From assembly GCA_027037535.1 (NCBI GenBank), contig JALVZQ010000007.1:62001-126000 (forward strand): a stretch of 64,000 bases of DNA, written 5' to 3'. Shown piece by piece: positions 9,010 to 16,633 of this stretch (positions are counted from its first letter, which is position 1; each line of letters opens with the position of its first letter). This DNA is from Acidilobaceae archaeon (GTDB taxonomy: Archaea; Thermoproteota; Thermoprotei_A; Sulfolobales; Acidilobaceae). The translations under genes and the position numbers were made by a program. The notes beneath the pieces are model-generated. The model did not search any database and was not told the DNA's origin. It saw only the letters and a program-made list of their open reading frames with translations.

Positions 9010-9816
9010 TCATTCGCTCATCAATACTTCTTTAAGATCCCTGTAAAAACGAGATAGCTTGTTTACAATATCATCGTAGAAAGCCCATCTTTTCCTCTGC
9101 TCCAATATCTCGGATCTATTCAGACTAGTAACATATACAGTAGACGAAGATCCAGCAATCTCTCCTTTTTTCGAGCCTGGTGATATTATGATACTTCTCC
9201 CAGGCGTTAATCTTCCATCAGGATAAACATTTCCCACACCATTAACACCAATTGTATACACAATATTTTCAGAAGCCCTAGTCTTTAGCACCGAGTGCCA
9301 CAGATCTATTCTATCAAGGGGTATCGACGCTGGATTGTAGATAATATTAGCTCCATCAACGACAAGCAATCTACTAGTTTCCGGATAAAATACGTCGACA
9401 CATGCAACACATCCAACTCTCCAGAACTCATCTATTTCTATAGGAGGATGATATCTCCCACTAACAATAAGGCCTCTCTCGCCTACGGCCTTTGAGGGAA
9501 AAATCTTCTCACAGACAATGTTGTGCTTACCCTCTACAGAAGCTATGCCGAGGCTAAGAACGCCTTTCTCTACCCGCACATATGATAAACCAACAAATAC
9601 TATTGGAGCATACCTAGAAAGCACGTCTCCCACATAATAATAGTCTTCTAAAAAGATAGGTTTTCTAGACAACCAGTTCTCAGGAAAAAACAATACATCA
9701 ACATCAGAGAGATCCCTAACACTATCTAATAATGAGACTACATTATTCAGCGAGTCTCTCCAAGATCCACCTCTACGGCCCACTTGCACAATACCTATAG
9801 TTAACCTATCAGCCAA
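9010..9816 (-). CDS. Carbon-nitrogen hydrolase (nitrilase superfamily)
   Basis: Amidohydrolase of the nitrilase fold; hydrolyses a C-N bond, substrate unknown. 268 residues from TTG. The catalytic triad is visible: Glu46 in FFPENW, Lys104 in CEKIFP, Cys139 in ACVDVFYPE. The TTG at 9816 overlaps the stop of the upstream glycosyltransferase gene and is preceded by GGGTGG, so it is preferred to an upstream ATG at 9843. Overlap of 8 bases indicates an operon with the glycosyltransferase. Confidence 0.87.
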   Translation of the reverse strand: MADRLTIGIVQVGRRGGSWRDSLNNVVSLLDSVRDLSDVDVLFFPENWLSRKPIFLEDYYYVGDVLSRYAPIVFVGLSYVRVEKGVLSLGIASVEGKHNIVCEKIFPSKAVGERGLIVSGRYHPPIEIDEFWRVGCVACVDVFYPETSRLLVVDGANIIYNPASIPLDRIDLWHSVLKTRASENIVYTIGVNGVGNVYPDGRLTPGRSIIISPGSKKGEIAGSSSTVYVTSLNRSEILEQRKRWAFYDDIVNKLSRFYRDLKEVLMSE

Positions 9817-11005
9817 ATTCACCACCCATAAAACGAGAAGCAAGCAAGAAGAATTCTGCTAGAGCCATAGCAGACAAGGGAGCAAGCTGAACAGCATAAA
9901 AACTATAAAACGTATGGTTACCTAACACCCAGATCACACCATACATTGCAAATACAAGCAGCAACGTATATCCACCAGGGGCATTGACGAATCGTTTCTT
10001 CCATATAGCACTAATTAATGTAATTATAACACTAATACCGGCAGATATTACTCCGAATAACTCTATAATAGTCGTAGTGGCAGCGGCTGCATCAACAAGT
10101 GAAAAAGAGAAAAAGAACGGGTTCGAGTTAAAGATCCAACCTATAGGAGTAGAAGTAGGAGGCCCCTCTGGTCTCGAGGAAGTATGCCATCTGAGAGCGG
10201 CAAGTGTTTCTTTTATGATTTCACCGGGTCCAAAATAATTAATGAGTGGAAGATAAAGAACAAGCGAAACAACTATAACGATGAATATAACGGAGAACCA
10301 GCGCTTTATTATATCAAGATAATTTCTTTGAGCGACACCACGTATAAACACATAAAAGAGGACACCGCCTATAGCTGCTAACCCACTCATCTTGACCATA
10401 AATGCAAGCGCTGACGAAATACTCGCAGGAATTAAACGATCTCTCGCTAAAAAGAATACTGTCAACGCTGTGAAAAACGCCAGGTGTATATCAAGCAATG
10501 CAACACTTGCGTCTCGATAAATTATCCGATCACTACCCACAGCGACCGCCGCTATTACACCGGCAGCAATATATCTAGTAGAGGATTCATGCTTAGCCCC
10601 AAACTTAATGAACGCGAGATAAAGAAGTACGGGGATTAATCCTGCTTCAACTATGCCGGGAAGCCTCCAACAGAGAGGACGGTCTCCACAAATAACCATT
10701 GATAACGCTATTATATACTTGCCGAGGGGAGGATGTTCGAGGTTAAAATAGTCATCTCTAGTCTTGCCACTCATATCATAATAATTAATATTGACATGAA
10801 ATATATCGATGAGATATCTTCTAGCAACATCAACATAGTATATCTCATCACTTACATAACTTCTTCCATGAGCAATATATCCCGTAGCCAGCTCATAAGC
10901 TCTATACGCCTGAAAGGCACCAGCAATAACAGCCAAGATTAAGCCAGCTATCGCTAATACAGTTATCAAATGATTCTTTAAGACATCCATTATTCCTCTA
11001 CTCAC
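9809..11005 (-). CDS. GT-C family membrane glycosyltransferase (PMT/ArnT-like)
   Basis: Polytopic membrane protein of 398 residues with roughly nine hydrophobic segments, resembling the GT39/GT83 glycosyltransferases that use lipid-linked sugars. The GT-C hallmark acidic pair is present in the first outside loop (SDEIYYVD, D53-E54), followed by the EHPPLGKY motif near residue 90 that is typical of the PMT/ArnT group. Likely role in protein or lipid glycosylation at the outer face of the membrane; the acceptor is unknown. Start GTG with GGT eight bases ahead; ATG at 10990 is an alternative. Translationally coupled to the nitrilase gene. Confidence 0.83.
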   Translation of the reverse strand: MSRGIMDVLKNHLITVLAIAGLILAVIAGAFQAYRAYELATGYIAHGRSYVSDEIYYVDVARRYLIDIFHVNINYYDMSGKTRDDYFNLEHPPLGKYIIALSMVICGDRPLCWRLPGIVEAGLIPVLLYLAFIKFGAKHESSTRYIAAGVIAAVAVGSDRIIYRDASVALLDIHLAFFTALTVFFLARDRLIPASISSALAFMVKMSGLAAIGGVLFYVFIRGVAQRNYLDIIKRWFSVIFIVIVVSLVLYLPLINYFGPGEIIKETLAALRWHTSSRPEGPPTSTPIGWIFNSNPFFFSFSLVDAAAATTTIIELFGVISAGISVIITLISAIWKKRFVNAPGGYTLLLVFAMYGVIWVLGNHTFYSFYAVQLAPLSAMALAEFFLLASRFMGGEFG

Positions 11006-11089
11006 GGTTCATTACCATGCAAGACCCAACTACTATAAAGTGTTTCAATACCCACAGCGCCTTCAATTAATCTAATAGAGTGGGCAACA

Positions 11090-11098
11090 ACATATAAG
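11090..11098 (+). promoter_or_regulatory. TATA-like promoter element
   Basis: The element CATATAAG lies about 45 bases upstream of the TRAM-domain start, compatible with a start of transcription near 11120. It is flanked by GAGTGG (11078-11083) and its complement CCACTC (11110-11115), which could be a weak operator. Confidence 0.4.
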
Positions 11099-11140
11099 TC
11101 GTGAAACAACCACTCCAGTAATTGCACAGCGGGGATAGGT

Positions 11141-11434
11141 TTGGTGCGAGCAAGAAAAAGAAAAAGAAGCGATGTTTACCAGACAGATATGAATAGACTA
11201 AGCGTTTATCCATCCTTCCGTAAACCAAAAGAAAACATGGGAAGGAGACACATGCGAGTAGGGGACATAGTAAAAATCAGAATAACCGGTGTCGACGATG
11301 ACGGAAACCCGATAGGAGTATATCAAGGCTATACGGTTGTTATAACAGACTCATACTTTGAGCCAGGACAAGAAGTCACAGCGCGAATAACAGAGGTTCA
11401 TGGAAGAATACTTTACGCCGAAAAAGTCGAGTAG
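11141..11434 (+). CDS. TRAM-domain protein
   Basis: Small RNA-binding protein of 97 residues. The N-terminal 35 residues are very basic (RARKRKRS). Residues 38-97 form a TRAM beta-barrel: MRVGDIVKIRITGVDDDGNP, then PGQEVTARITEVHGRILYAE. Stand-alone archaeal TRAM proteins have been proposed to act as RNA chaperones, a role often attributed to cold-shock proteins elsewhere; that is inference here. TTG start with GGGGATAGGT upstream. Monocistronic with its own promoter. Confidence 0.82.
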   Translation: MVRARKRKRSDVYQTDMNRLSVYPSFRKPKENMGRRHMRVGDIVKIRITGVDDDGNPIGVYQGYTVVITDSYFEPGQEVTARITEVHGRILYAEKVE

Positions 11435-11517
11435 AATTAGAAAGATGCCGATCATCCATATAATATAGACTTTTAGAGCTTGATTCGACTGAAAATAGAC
11501 AAAATGGTGTTATCAAG

Positions 11518-12123
11518 GTGACAGTGGTTCAGCAAACAAACGGGGTAGAGGAGTGCTACGTAAAAAAAGACTTCATCAGAAATATTGCGAACAAGATACT
11601 TGCTGAGGCACTAGAAAAAATCCCGGCATCCGCGATGAGCGAGTTAAGAAAACAGCTAGGAAGGGCAGAAGACAAATACAGGTTCACTGTATACGGTGGC
11701 GATCCTAGAAATCTAGTAAAGTACTTGGAGAGTAATGACTGGCGAGAACTCGTAGAATACGCCGAGAAATCAAATATCTTATGGGTTCTAGAAAAAATAC
11801 TAGCAAAACTAATAGAGGAATACAACAATACATGCCCTGAAGTAGTAGAACATGCGAGAAAAGAACTAAAGAAGCTACAGGATAAGACTAGCGGAAAGAA
11901 AATAGAGGATATCTCTATAGATGTAATATATCGGACATTGAAGTTCGCCGGATACAAGGTAGAATACATAGATGCTGAAGATGCTGTAGAGGTGAAAGAG
12001 CCCTACCTAACAGTTAGAATATATGTAAAAGAGGGGAAAATCGAATACACAATATGTAAGTCAGGAAAAGCTTCTACTCTCGAAGGAATAATTGTAAAAA
12101 TAAACAAAATACGTGAACTATAA
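11518..12123 (+). CDS. Hypothetical protein, 201 aa
   Basis: Not recognised. The 201-residue soluble, Lys/Glu-rich protein has a helical N-terminal two-thirds and a C-terminal beta-rich part from about residue 140 (ISIDVIYRTLKFAGYKVEYI, then YLTVRIYVKEGKIEYTICKS). Two or three cysteines, no recognisable metal site. GTG start with GGTG eight bases ahead; TATA-like sequence ATATAATATAG around 11458-11468. It precedes the b-heme/ferritin-like cluster by 39 bases, so co-transcription with it is possible but not shown. Confidence 0.65.
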   Translation: MTVVQQTNGVEECYVKKDFIRNIANKILAEALEKIPASAMSELRKQLGRAEDKYRFTVYGGDPRNLVKYLESNDWRELVEYAEKSNILWVLEKILAKLIEEYNNTCPEVVEHARKELKKLQDKTSGKKIEDISIDVIYRTLKFAGYKVEYIDAEDAVEVKEPYLTVRIYVKEGKIEYTICKSGKASTLEGIIVKINKIREL

Positions 12124-12137
12124 AATATCTAGGAATT

Positions 12138-12161
12138 AGGTATTTCCCAAAGGAGATACCT
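12138..12161 (+). promoter_or_regulatory. Hairpin covering the ribosome binding site of the next gene
   Basis: Left arm AGGTATTTCC (12138-12147), loop CAAA, right arm GGAGATACCT (12152-12161): ten pairs with a single U-G wobble. The right arm contains the Shine-Dalgarno GGAG, and the ATG follows two bases later. As RNA it would hide the ribosome binding site; as DNA it is an imperfect 24-bp palindrome that could be an operator. Confidence 0.6.
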
Positions 12162-12162
12162 T

Positions 12163-12666
12163 ATGAAGATGCAGCAAATAGCACTAGTAATAATTATAAT
12201 GCTTATAATTACGATACTCGCCCTATCACTAAATACAAAAGCAGATGATAATGAATACTACGAAGAATACAATGAAAACGAAGGTGAAGAAACACTAGGA
12301 TCGATAGGCTTCTACGGAGGCTTATTCGCTACATTAATCTATATCATACCAAAATATACAAGACAATATCTAGGAATATCACTTCCACCAAAAATCTACA
12401 AATACACTCTAGACATACATAGCATAGGAAACCTAATCGCAGCAACAGCCGCATTTATTCACGGATACATAAACATACAATATGCTACAACACTCGAATA
12501 TGTAATAGTTGCTCTCATAATATTCCTAACAATTTCAGGCTTGATAATGAGATACGCAAAATCAAGGAAAATAAAACTAGCAATGAGACTAATACATTCA
12601 CAAAGAATACTCGCAATAATTCTACTCGTACTCGTTCTACTACATCAGGGTTTAGCAGAAGACTAA
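12163..12666 (+). CDS. Predicted membrane b-type cytochrome (four His, two helices)
   Basis: Membrane protein of 167 residues. Residues 6-26 are a signal or anchor helix, then a very acidic outside loop (DDNEYYEEYNENEGEE), then four hydrophobic helices near 48-65, 84-104, 112-130 and 143-162. Two helices each carry a His pair: H86/H100 in the second (DIHSIG...FIHGY) and H145/H161 in the fourth (LIHSQR...LLHQ). Spacings of 14 and 16 residues are those of bis-His heme ligands on opposite membrane faces, as in cytochrome b561 or ferric reductase-like proteins. I infer two b hemes and transmembrane electron transfer; the partner is unknown, but the downstream diiron-like protein is a candidate. 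Confidence 0.65.
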   Translation: MKMQQIALVIIIMLIITILALSLNTKADDNEYYEEYNENEGEETLGSIGFYGGLFATLIYIIPKYTRQYLGISLPPKIYKYTLDIHSIGNLIAATAAFIHGYINIQYATTLEYVIVALIIFLTISGLIMRYAKSRKIKLAMRLIHSQRILAIILLVLVLLHQGLAED

Positions 12667-12726
12667 ACCCCATTATCACTATCCTTTATTTTCGCTAAAC
12701 CTAACAATGTTTTAATTCTGGAAACT

Positions 12727-12755
12727 TCACAAATTGTGAGTCCGCGATTTTAAAG
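12727..12755 (+). promoter_or_regulatory. Operator-like palindrome and TATA box of the DUF2202 gene
   Basis: The 13-bp perfect inverted repeat TCACAAATTGTGA (12727-12739) sits eight bases upstream of a TATA-like TTTTAAAG (12748-12755). The position, just ahead of where the BRE and TATA box lie, suits a regulator that blocks or helps TBP/TFB binding. The winged-helix gene at 14988 is the obvious candidate regulator. Confidence 0.5.
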
Positions 12756-12806
12756 CTACTAGCAGCACTCCTAAACAGAACCAAAAGAAATATAGGTGAT
12801 ATGGAA

Positions 12807-13526
12807 ATGAAGTATGAGATCATACTCGGAATAATAATCGTATCAGTAGTGGCGGGAGCCTTTACTCTAAACCAAAGCTACCTAGACATGGTGACAACTA
12901 CTGTAACAAACGAAACCGATATAACTACCGAAACCACAACAGAGCTGACTACAACCACTGATACAACAGTAAACTATACGCTATCACAGGAAGAAATAGA
13001 TAGCATACTCTTCATGAGAGAAGAAGAGAAACTAGCCAGAGACGTATATCTAACACTATACGACATGTACGGAGTTCAAATATTCCAAAACATAGCTAGA
13101 AGCGAACAAAACCACATGGACGCTGTACTAACACTAATCGAGAAGTATAATCTAACAGATCCCGTAATAGACGAAGTAGGAGTATTCACTAATGAGACAC
13201 TACAGGAACTATACAACCAGCTAATCGAGCAAGGAAGCCAGAGTCTAACCGACGCAATACTAGTAGGAGCTCTAATAGAAGAAAAAGACATAATTGATAT
13301 AAATAACTTGATAAATGCAACTGATAATCCAGATATAATACAGGTCTTCAGCAACCTAGTCAACGGAAGCGCTCACCACTTAAAGGCGTTTTCAAGCGAA
13401 TACGAACAGATAACAGGAGAACCATACCAGCCACAGCTACTAACACCGGAACAATACGAAGCAACAATCTCTAGTGTAGCGATGGGTCCAGCAAATGCAC
13501 ATGGACCCGTTTGGGGTCAAGGTTAA
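12807..13526 (+). CDS. Secreted ferritin-like DUF2202 protein
   Basis: 239 residues. An N-terminal hydrophobic anchor (about 5-24) and a Thr-rich linker are followed by a DUF2202 ferritin-like four-helix domain: FMREEEKLARDVYLTLYD, IARSEQNHMDAVLTLIEKY, a third helix with LIEEKDIIDI, and NGSAHHLKAF in the fourth. The Glu and His residues at these places are those expected to bind a diiron centre. Six N-x-S/T sequons support surface exposure and N-glycosylation. Start ATG 12807 is chosen because GGTGAT ends seven bases before it; the ATG at 12801 touches that site. Likely extracytoplasmic oxidoreductase or metal-binding protein linked to the b-heme proteins around it. Confidence 0.82.
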   Translation: MKYEIILGIIIVSVVAGAFTLNQSYLDMVTTTVTNETDITTETTTELTTTTDTTVNYTLSQEEIDSILFMREEEKLARDVYLTLYDMYGVQIFQNIARSEQNHMDAVLTLIEKYNLTDPVIDEVGVFTNETLQELYNQLIEQGSQSLTDAILVGALIEEKDIIDINNLINATDNPDIIQVFSNLVNGSAHHLKAFSSEYEQITGEPYQPQLLTPEQYEATISSVAMGPANAHGPVWGQG

Positions 13527-13539
13527 TCTTTCCTTAATT

Positions 13540-13576
13540 AACAAATATTGTTTTTATTATTGATATAATTAAATTA
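13540..13576 (+). promoter_or_regulatory. Inverted repeat and AT-rich promoter
   Basis: AACAA-ATA-TTGTT (13540-13552) is a 5-3-5 inverted repeat sharing the ACAA...TTGT core with the palindrome upstream of the DUF2202 gene. An AT-rich TATA candidate ATAATTAAATTA follows at 13565-13576, then the GGTGA of the next gene. T-runs between 13529 and 13557 may also end the DUF2202 transcript. Confidence 0.4.
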
Positions 13577-13597
13577 TTTGAATAAAGGTGAGCAGCT

Positions 13598-13987
13598 ATG
13601 GGCTACAAGCTCGGTCTAGCAATCTCAATAATAATAGGAGTACTAGTTGCAACGTTTCCGCTGTATTCAGATAACATATCAGGCTACATATGGAACCTAA
13701 ATACAAGCTCATCTAGTGAAGGATCAGAAACGACTTACACTCTTCAGGGAACAGTAGAAGAAGTAGACGTCAACGAATCAATAATAGTAGTAAACGGTGT
13801 CGAGATCAAGGTGTTGGGTGCATGGATAACGCCAAATGGCACCGAGATAGAATCACAAGACCTACTTAAACTAATTAAACCAGGAGACCAGGTAACAGTA
13901 GTATACAGCCAACGCGGAAAATGGAGCTACAAACTCGAGGAAATAACAATAGAACCTACCGGAGAGCATTACGTAAAATCATCATAA
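13598..13987 (+). CDS. Secreted OB-like hypothetical protein
   Basis: 129 residues: N-terminal hydrophobic anchor (about 5-22), a short Ser-rich linker, then a beta-rich domain of about 75 residues (TYTLQGTVEEVDVNESIIVV, then KPGDQVTVVYSQRGKWSYKL) that looks like a small OB-like barrel of the DUF5666 kind. Three N-x-S/T sequons fit an outside location. No cysteines or His cluster, so a metal role is not evident. GGTGA six bases before the ATG. Only 17 bases separate it from the next b-heme-like gene, so they are co-transcribed. Confidence 0.65.
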   Translation: MGYKLGLAISIIIGVLVATFPLYSDNISGYIWNLNTSSSSEGSETTYTLQGTVEEVDVNESIIVVNGVEIKVLGAWITPNGTEIESQDLLKLIKPGDQVTVVYSQRGKWSYKLEEITIEPTGEHYVKSS

Positions 13988-14004
13988 TGAGGAGGTGAGC
14001 GATA

Positions 14005-14301
14005 ATGGGGAAAAACCTCATACTTGAGGCGAGAAGAGCAACAGTCATAATATTCGTAGCACTGGGACTCATAATACTAATATCAGGCATGATGCTAGAA
14101 ACAGCTCCCACCGGGCCTGGAAGCGGAGAGGCCACAGCACTAGGCATATCAAAGGAGACATGGGAAGACATCCACATCTATGCAAGCTTCATAGCTGCTG
14201 GAGCCGCAATAGTACACGCGTATACCAACTATAGAGGCATACTATATCATCTAGGACTGCTAAGACTCAAAAGAAGAAAGAAGGCAAATAAAAAACCGTG
14301 A
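14005..14301 (+). CDS. Small DUF4405-like membrane protein with His pair
   Basis: 98 residues, two hydrophobic helices (about 13-31 and 57-75) and a basic C-terminal tail (LKRRKKANKK) that places the C-terminus inside. The second helix has H57 and H71, 14 residues apart, and H82 follows in the loop. This resembles DUF4405/cytochrome b561-type heme helices. The stretch DIHIYASFIAAGAAIVHAY is close to the heme-helix stretch of the protein at 12163. Ribosome binding site GGAGGTGA before the ATG. A two-helix protein would need to dimerise or pair with another membrane protein to make a heme pocket. Confidence 0.65.
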   Translation: MGKNLILEARRATVIIFVALGLIILISGMMLETAPTGPGSGEATALGISKETWEDIHIYASFIAAGAAIVHAYTNYRGILYHLGLLRLKRRKKANKKP

Positions 14302-14338
14302 GATGTTACCAATAGAATCTTTGGCACGGGGAAAATAA

Positions 14339-14971
14339 ATGGACTCTCAAACATTCATTTTACTCTCAGCAGTAATCGCATATTCAGGAGCATTTACAAG
14401 CCTCTATATTAGCCTATCATTATTCAAGCTAGGGGAAGTCATAAAAGACAAAGGACTAACACTTTCAGCTATAGCAATGACTATATTTGGTATCTCACTG
14501 CTTATTGAGGCTACCGTGAATATCATGGCACCAACATATATTAGCGGTCCCGGAAGAAGACCCCAAGAACTCTTATCTATTCTAGTCAATCGAGGAACAC
14601 TCATAGCCATACCATTATACACGATTTCCTATGTGCTCATGGCATCTTCACACTATGTATCAGGAGTATCGTTAAGGGAAACGGCAATTCCCCCCAAAGA
14701 GTTCTCCGTTATACCATTATTCGTAATAATGTTTATAGACTACAACGTCATAGACTTAATCGTACTGATAGTTGCAGCTATAATAGTCCTAGGAAAATAT
14801 GGTTCGGCGAGACTGCCAACAGTAGTATTCTATATAGTTCTAGGAATTAGTCATCTCGTACCGGTAATGCTCTTATTTGCAAGCTCATCTTGGTGGATTG
14901 TACCGTTATCGACACTGTTACGAGGTCTTGCACCCCTGATACTGTTCGCATCGTCGTTATTGAAAGAGTAG
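14339..14971 (+). CDS. Polytopic membrane protein, about seven helices
   Basis: Not recognised. The 210-residue protein is almost entirely hydrophobic, with about seven membrane segments and short loops; one outside loop contains SGPGRRPQE. Two His residues (SSHYVSG and GISHLVP) are not arranged as an obvious heme pair. It sits in the middle of the b-heme/DUF2202 cluster, 37 bases after the DUF4405-like gene, with GGGG before the ATG, and is followed by the regulator. It may be the membrane partner or quinone-side subunit of this cluster; that is inference from position only. Confidence 0.6.
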   Translation: MDSQTFILLSAVIAYSGAFTSLYISLSLFKLGEVIKDKGLTLSAIAMTIFGISLLIEATVNIMAPTYISGPGRRPQELLSILVNRGTLIAIPLYTISYVLMASSHYVSGVSLRETAIPPKEFSVIPLFVIMFIDYNVIDLIVLIVAAIIVLGKYGSARLPTVVFYIVLGISHLVPVMLLFASSSWWIVPLSTLLRGLAPLILFASSLLKE

Positions 14972-14980
14972 GAGGCGATA

Positions 14981-14994
14981 GCACCCGATGGTGC
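14981..14994 (+). promoter_or_regulatory. Hairpin spanning the start codon of the winged-helix gene
   Basis: GCACC (14981-14985), loop CGAT, GGTGC (14990-14994). The start codon ATG (14988-14990) straddles loop and stem, so folding would compete with translation initiation of the regulator. Five GC-rich pairs. Confidence 0.35.
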
Positions 14995-15257
14995 GTAGAA
15001 AATATAGAAGTCAGGCAGGGATAGTCCACGACATACTCGAGGTACTGCAACGGGAAGGAGCCATGCCAGCCACGAGAATCGCCACATACGCTAATCTTCC
15101 CTATGATAGACTAAAACTAATCCTACTCTCTCTGGAAGAAAGTGGCCTGGTAATAAAAACCAAAGAGGGATACGATATTACCGAGAAAGGCCTAGAGGCA
15201 CTTAATACTCTAAGAAGAAGCAGGAAACTTCTAGAATCGCTAGGTTTCAGGCTGTGA
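14988..15257 (+). CDS. Winged-helix transcriptional regulator
   Basis: 89-residue archaeal winged-helix protein of the short predicted-regulator type (COG3432-like). Helices RSQAGIVHDILEVLQREG and MPATRIATYANLPYDRLKLI form the HTH, followed by a wing LVIKTKEGYDITEKGLEAL and a C-terminal helix for dimerisation. GGAGGCGA precedes the ATG by nine bases. Overlaps nothing but follows the membrane gene by 16 bases, so it closes the cluster and is likely its local regulator, possibly binding the ACAA...TTGT palindromes at 12727 and 13540. Confidence 0.8.
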   Translation: MVRRKYRSQAGIVHDILEVLQREGAMPATRIATYANLPYDRLKLILLSLEESGLVIKTKEGYDITEKGLEALNTLRRSRKLLESLGFRL

Positions 15258-15394
15258 GGATTATGCAAGTGAATCGAGTTTCAAATTTGTAGACAGCTTT
15301 TTAGTTTTACGTTATTAGTATAAGGCTATAGAAGTAAGGATTTAATCTTAGCACGATGTATTTCTAAGAACAAGAAATCGTATCGGTGCTTGCT

Positions 15395-16072
15395 ATGACT
15401 GCAATAACAAAAGTCAATCAAAAGAACAGTATGTTGGCTCTGGTAGGAAAAACTATGGTTCTTTCAACTAGTGGCGCTCTTAGCCCTGGGCCTCTTTCGG
15501 CGTCAGCACTTGCTCTCGGAGCCATATATGGATGGATGGGTGGAATTCTACTCGCGTTAGGTCATACAATAGCAGAACTGCCTTACGTTATACTATTATT
15601 TGTAGCAATGGAGCGGGTCTCCAGAAGATTAAAGAAGTATGATAACATAATGTCTTTTCTAATAGGCGTATTTATGTTATTTTTTGCAGTAGGAGTTCTT
15701 ACTCTAGGAGTCAAGGGCTCAGAGATCTCAGCTTCAGGATCCATTACGGGAACTTCTCTATTATTTGCGGTGATAGTAGGAGCATCGTTAACCATATTAA
15801 ATCCCTACTTTCTTGGGTGGTGGTTGACTGTAGGAGAGCCGATTATTAAAAGCTCAGTAGGACATGGTAGAAAAGGCCTCGCAATAATGTATGTGAGTCA
15901 TGTATGGATGGACTATGCCTGGCTCACATTTCTTGCAGTCATAGGGACAGGCGCAGTTCTAAGCATGACGGTATACCGAGTAGTAATGATAGGAGTAGGG
16001 GTAATCCTAGTATATTACGGTATTAAATACGTCGCACATTCTCTAAACACAACTTTACGCAGAAAGAGCTAA
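15395..16072 (+). CDS. LysE/RhtB-type exporter
   Basis: 225-residue membrane protein with about six helices and the LysE-family start SPGPLSASALALGAIYGWMGG, including the conserved SPGP and the polar face of helix 1. LysE proteins export amino acids or small cationic compounds; the substrate is unknown. A mid-protein block TILNPYFLGWWLTVG also fits the family (NP motif in helix 4). Start ATG 15395 is chosen with GGTG six bases ahead; the GTG at 15386 lies within that site. Has its own 137-base upstream region, so it is probably not part of the preceding cluster. Confidence 0.82.
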   Translation: MTAITKVNQKNSMLALVGKTMVLSTSGALSPGPLSASALALGAIYGWMGGILLALGHTIAELPYVILLFVAMERVSRRLKKYDNIMSFLIGVFMLFFAVGVLTLGVKGSEISASGSITGTSLLFAVIVGASLTILNPYFLGWWLTVGEPIIKSSVGHGRKGLAIMYVSHVWMDYAWLTFLAVIGTGAVLSMTVYRVVMIGVGVILVYYGIKYVAHSLNTTLRRKS

Positions 16073-16144
16073 TACATGACTCATTGCACAAACTTATTCA
16101 ATTCAAACCACACTATAATTATTCACGAACGGGGGTAGAGGCAA

Positions 16145-16633
16145 ATGGTAAATATTATAGCGGTAGAAATCCCTGTTCCAGATGGAACCAACGTCATTAT
16201 TGGTAAATCGCATTTCATAAAGACAGTAGAAGATCTCTACGAGACACTAGTTACTGCATCAACATCTATTAAATTCGGCCTTGCATTTTGCGAGGCCAGC
16301 GGTAAAAGACTAATAAGATGGGATGGCAACGATAAAGAACTAATCGACTTAGCAATCGAGGCCTGCAAAAGAATCTCCGCCGGCCACGTATTCGTGATAT
16401 ACATTAAAAATGCCTGGCCAATAAACGTCCTGAACAGGATAAAGAGTGTAATGGAAGTAGTCAACATCGAGGCTGCGACCGCAAATCCTGTAAAAGCGAT
16501 TATCGCAGACCTAGGCGATCAAAGAGCGCTACTAGGTATAGCTGATGGGTTCACACCTCTAGGAGTGGAAACAGAGAAAGACCAGAAGGAGAGAATAGAG
16601 TTCCTTAGAAAAATAGGATATAAACGTGGCTAG
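16145..16633 (+). CDS. DUF355 / adenosine-specific kinase family protein
   Basis: 162 residues matching the archaeal-bacterial COG1839 family (Pfam Adenosine_kin), crystallised from other thermophiles and proposed to bind adenosine or ADP. Typical blocks: [40 protein letters not shown] and [12 protein letters not shown], then the C-terminal [12 protein letters not shown]. The biochemical role is uncertain, and the kinase name is inherited. GGGGGTAGAGG precedes the ATG. Ends in a 4-base convergent overlap with the flavoprotein gene. Confidence 0.88.
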   Translation: MVNIIAVEIPVPDGTNVIIGKSHFIKTVEDLYETLVTASTSIKFGLAFCEASGKRLIRWDGNDKELIDLAIEACKRISAGHVFVIYIKNAWPINVLNRIKSVMEVVNIEAATANPVKAIIADLGDQRALLGIADGFTPLGVETEKDQKERIEFLRKIGYKRG

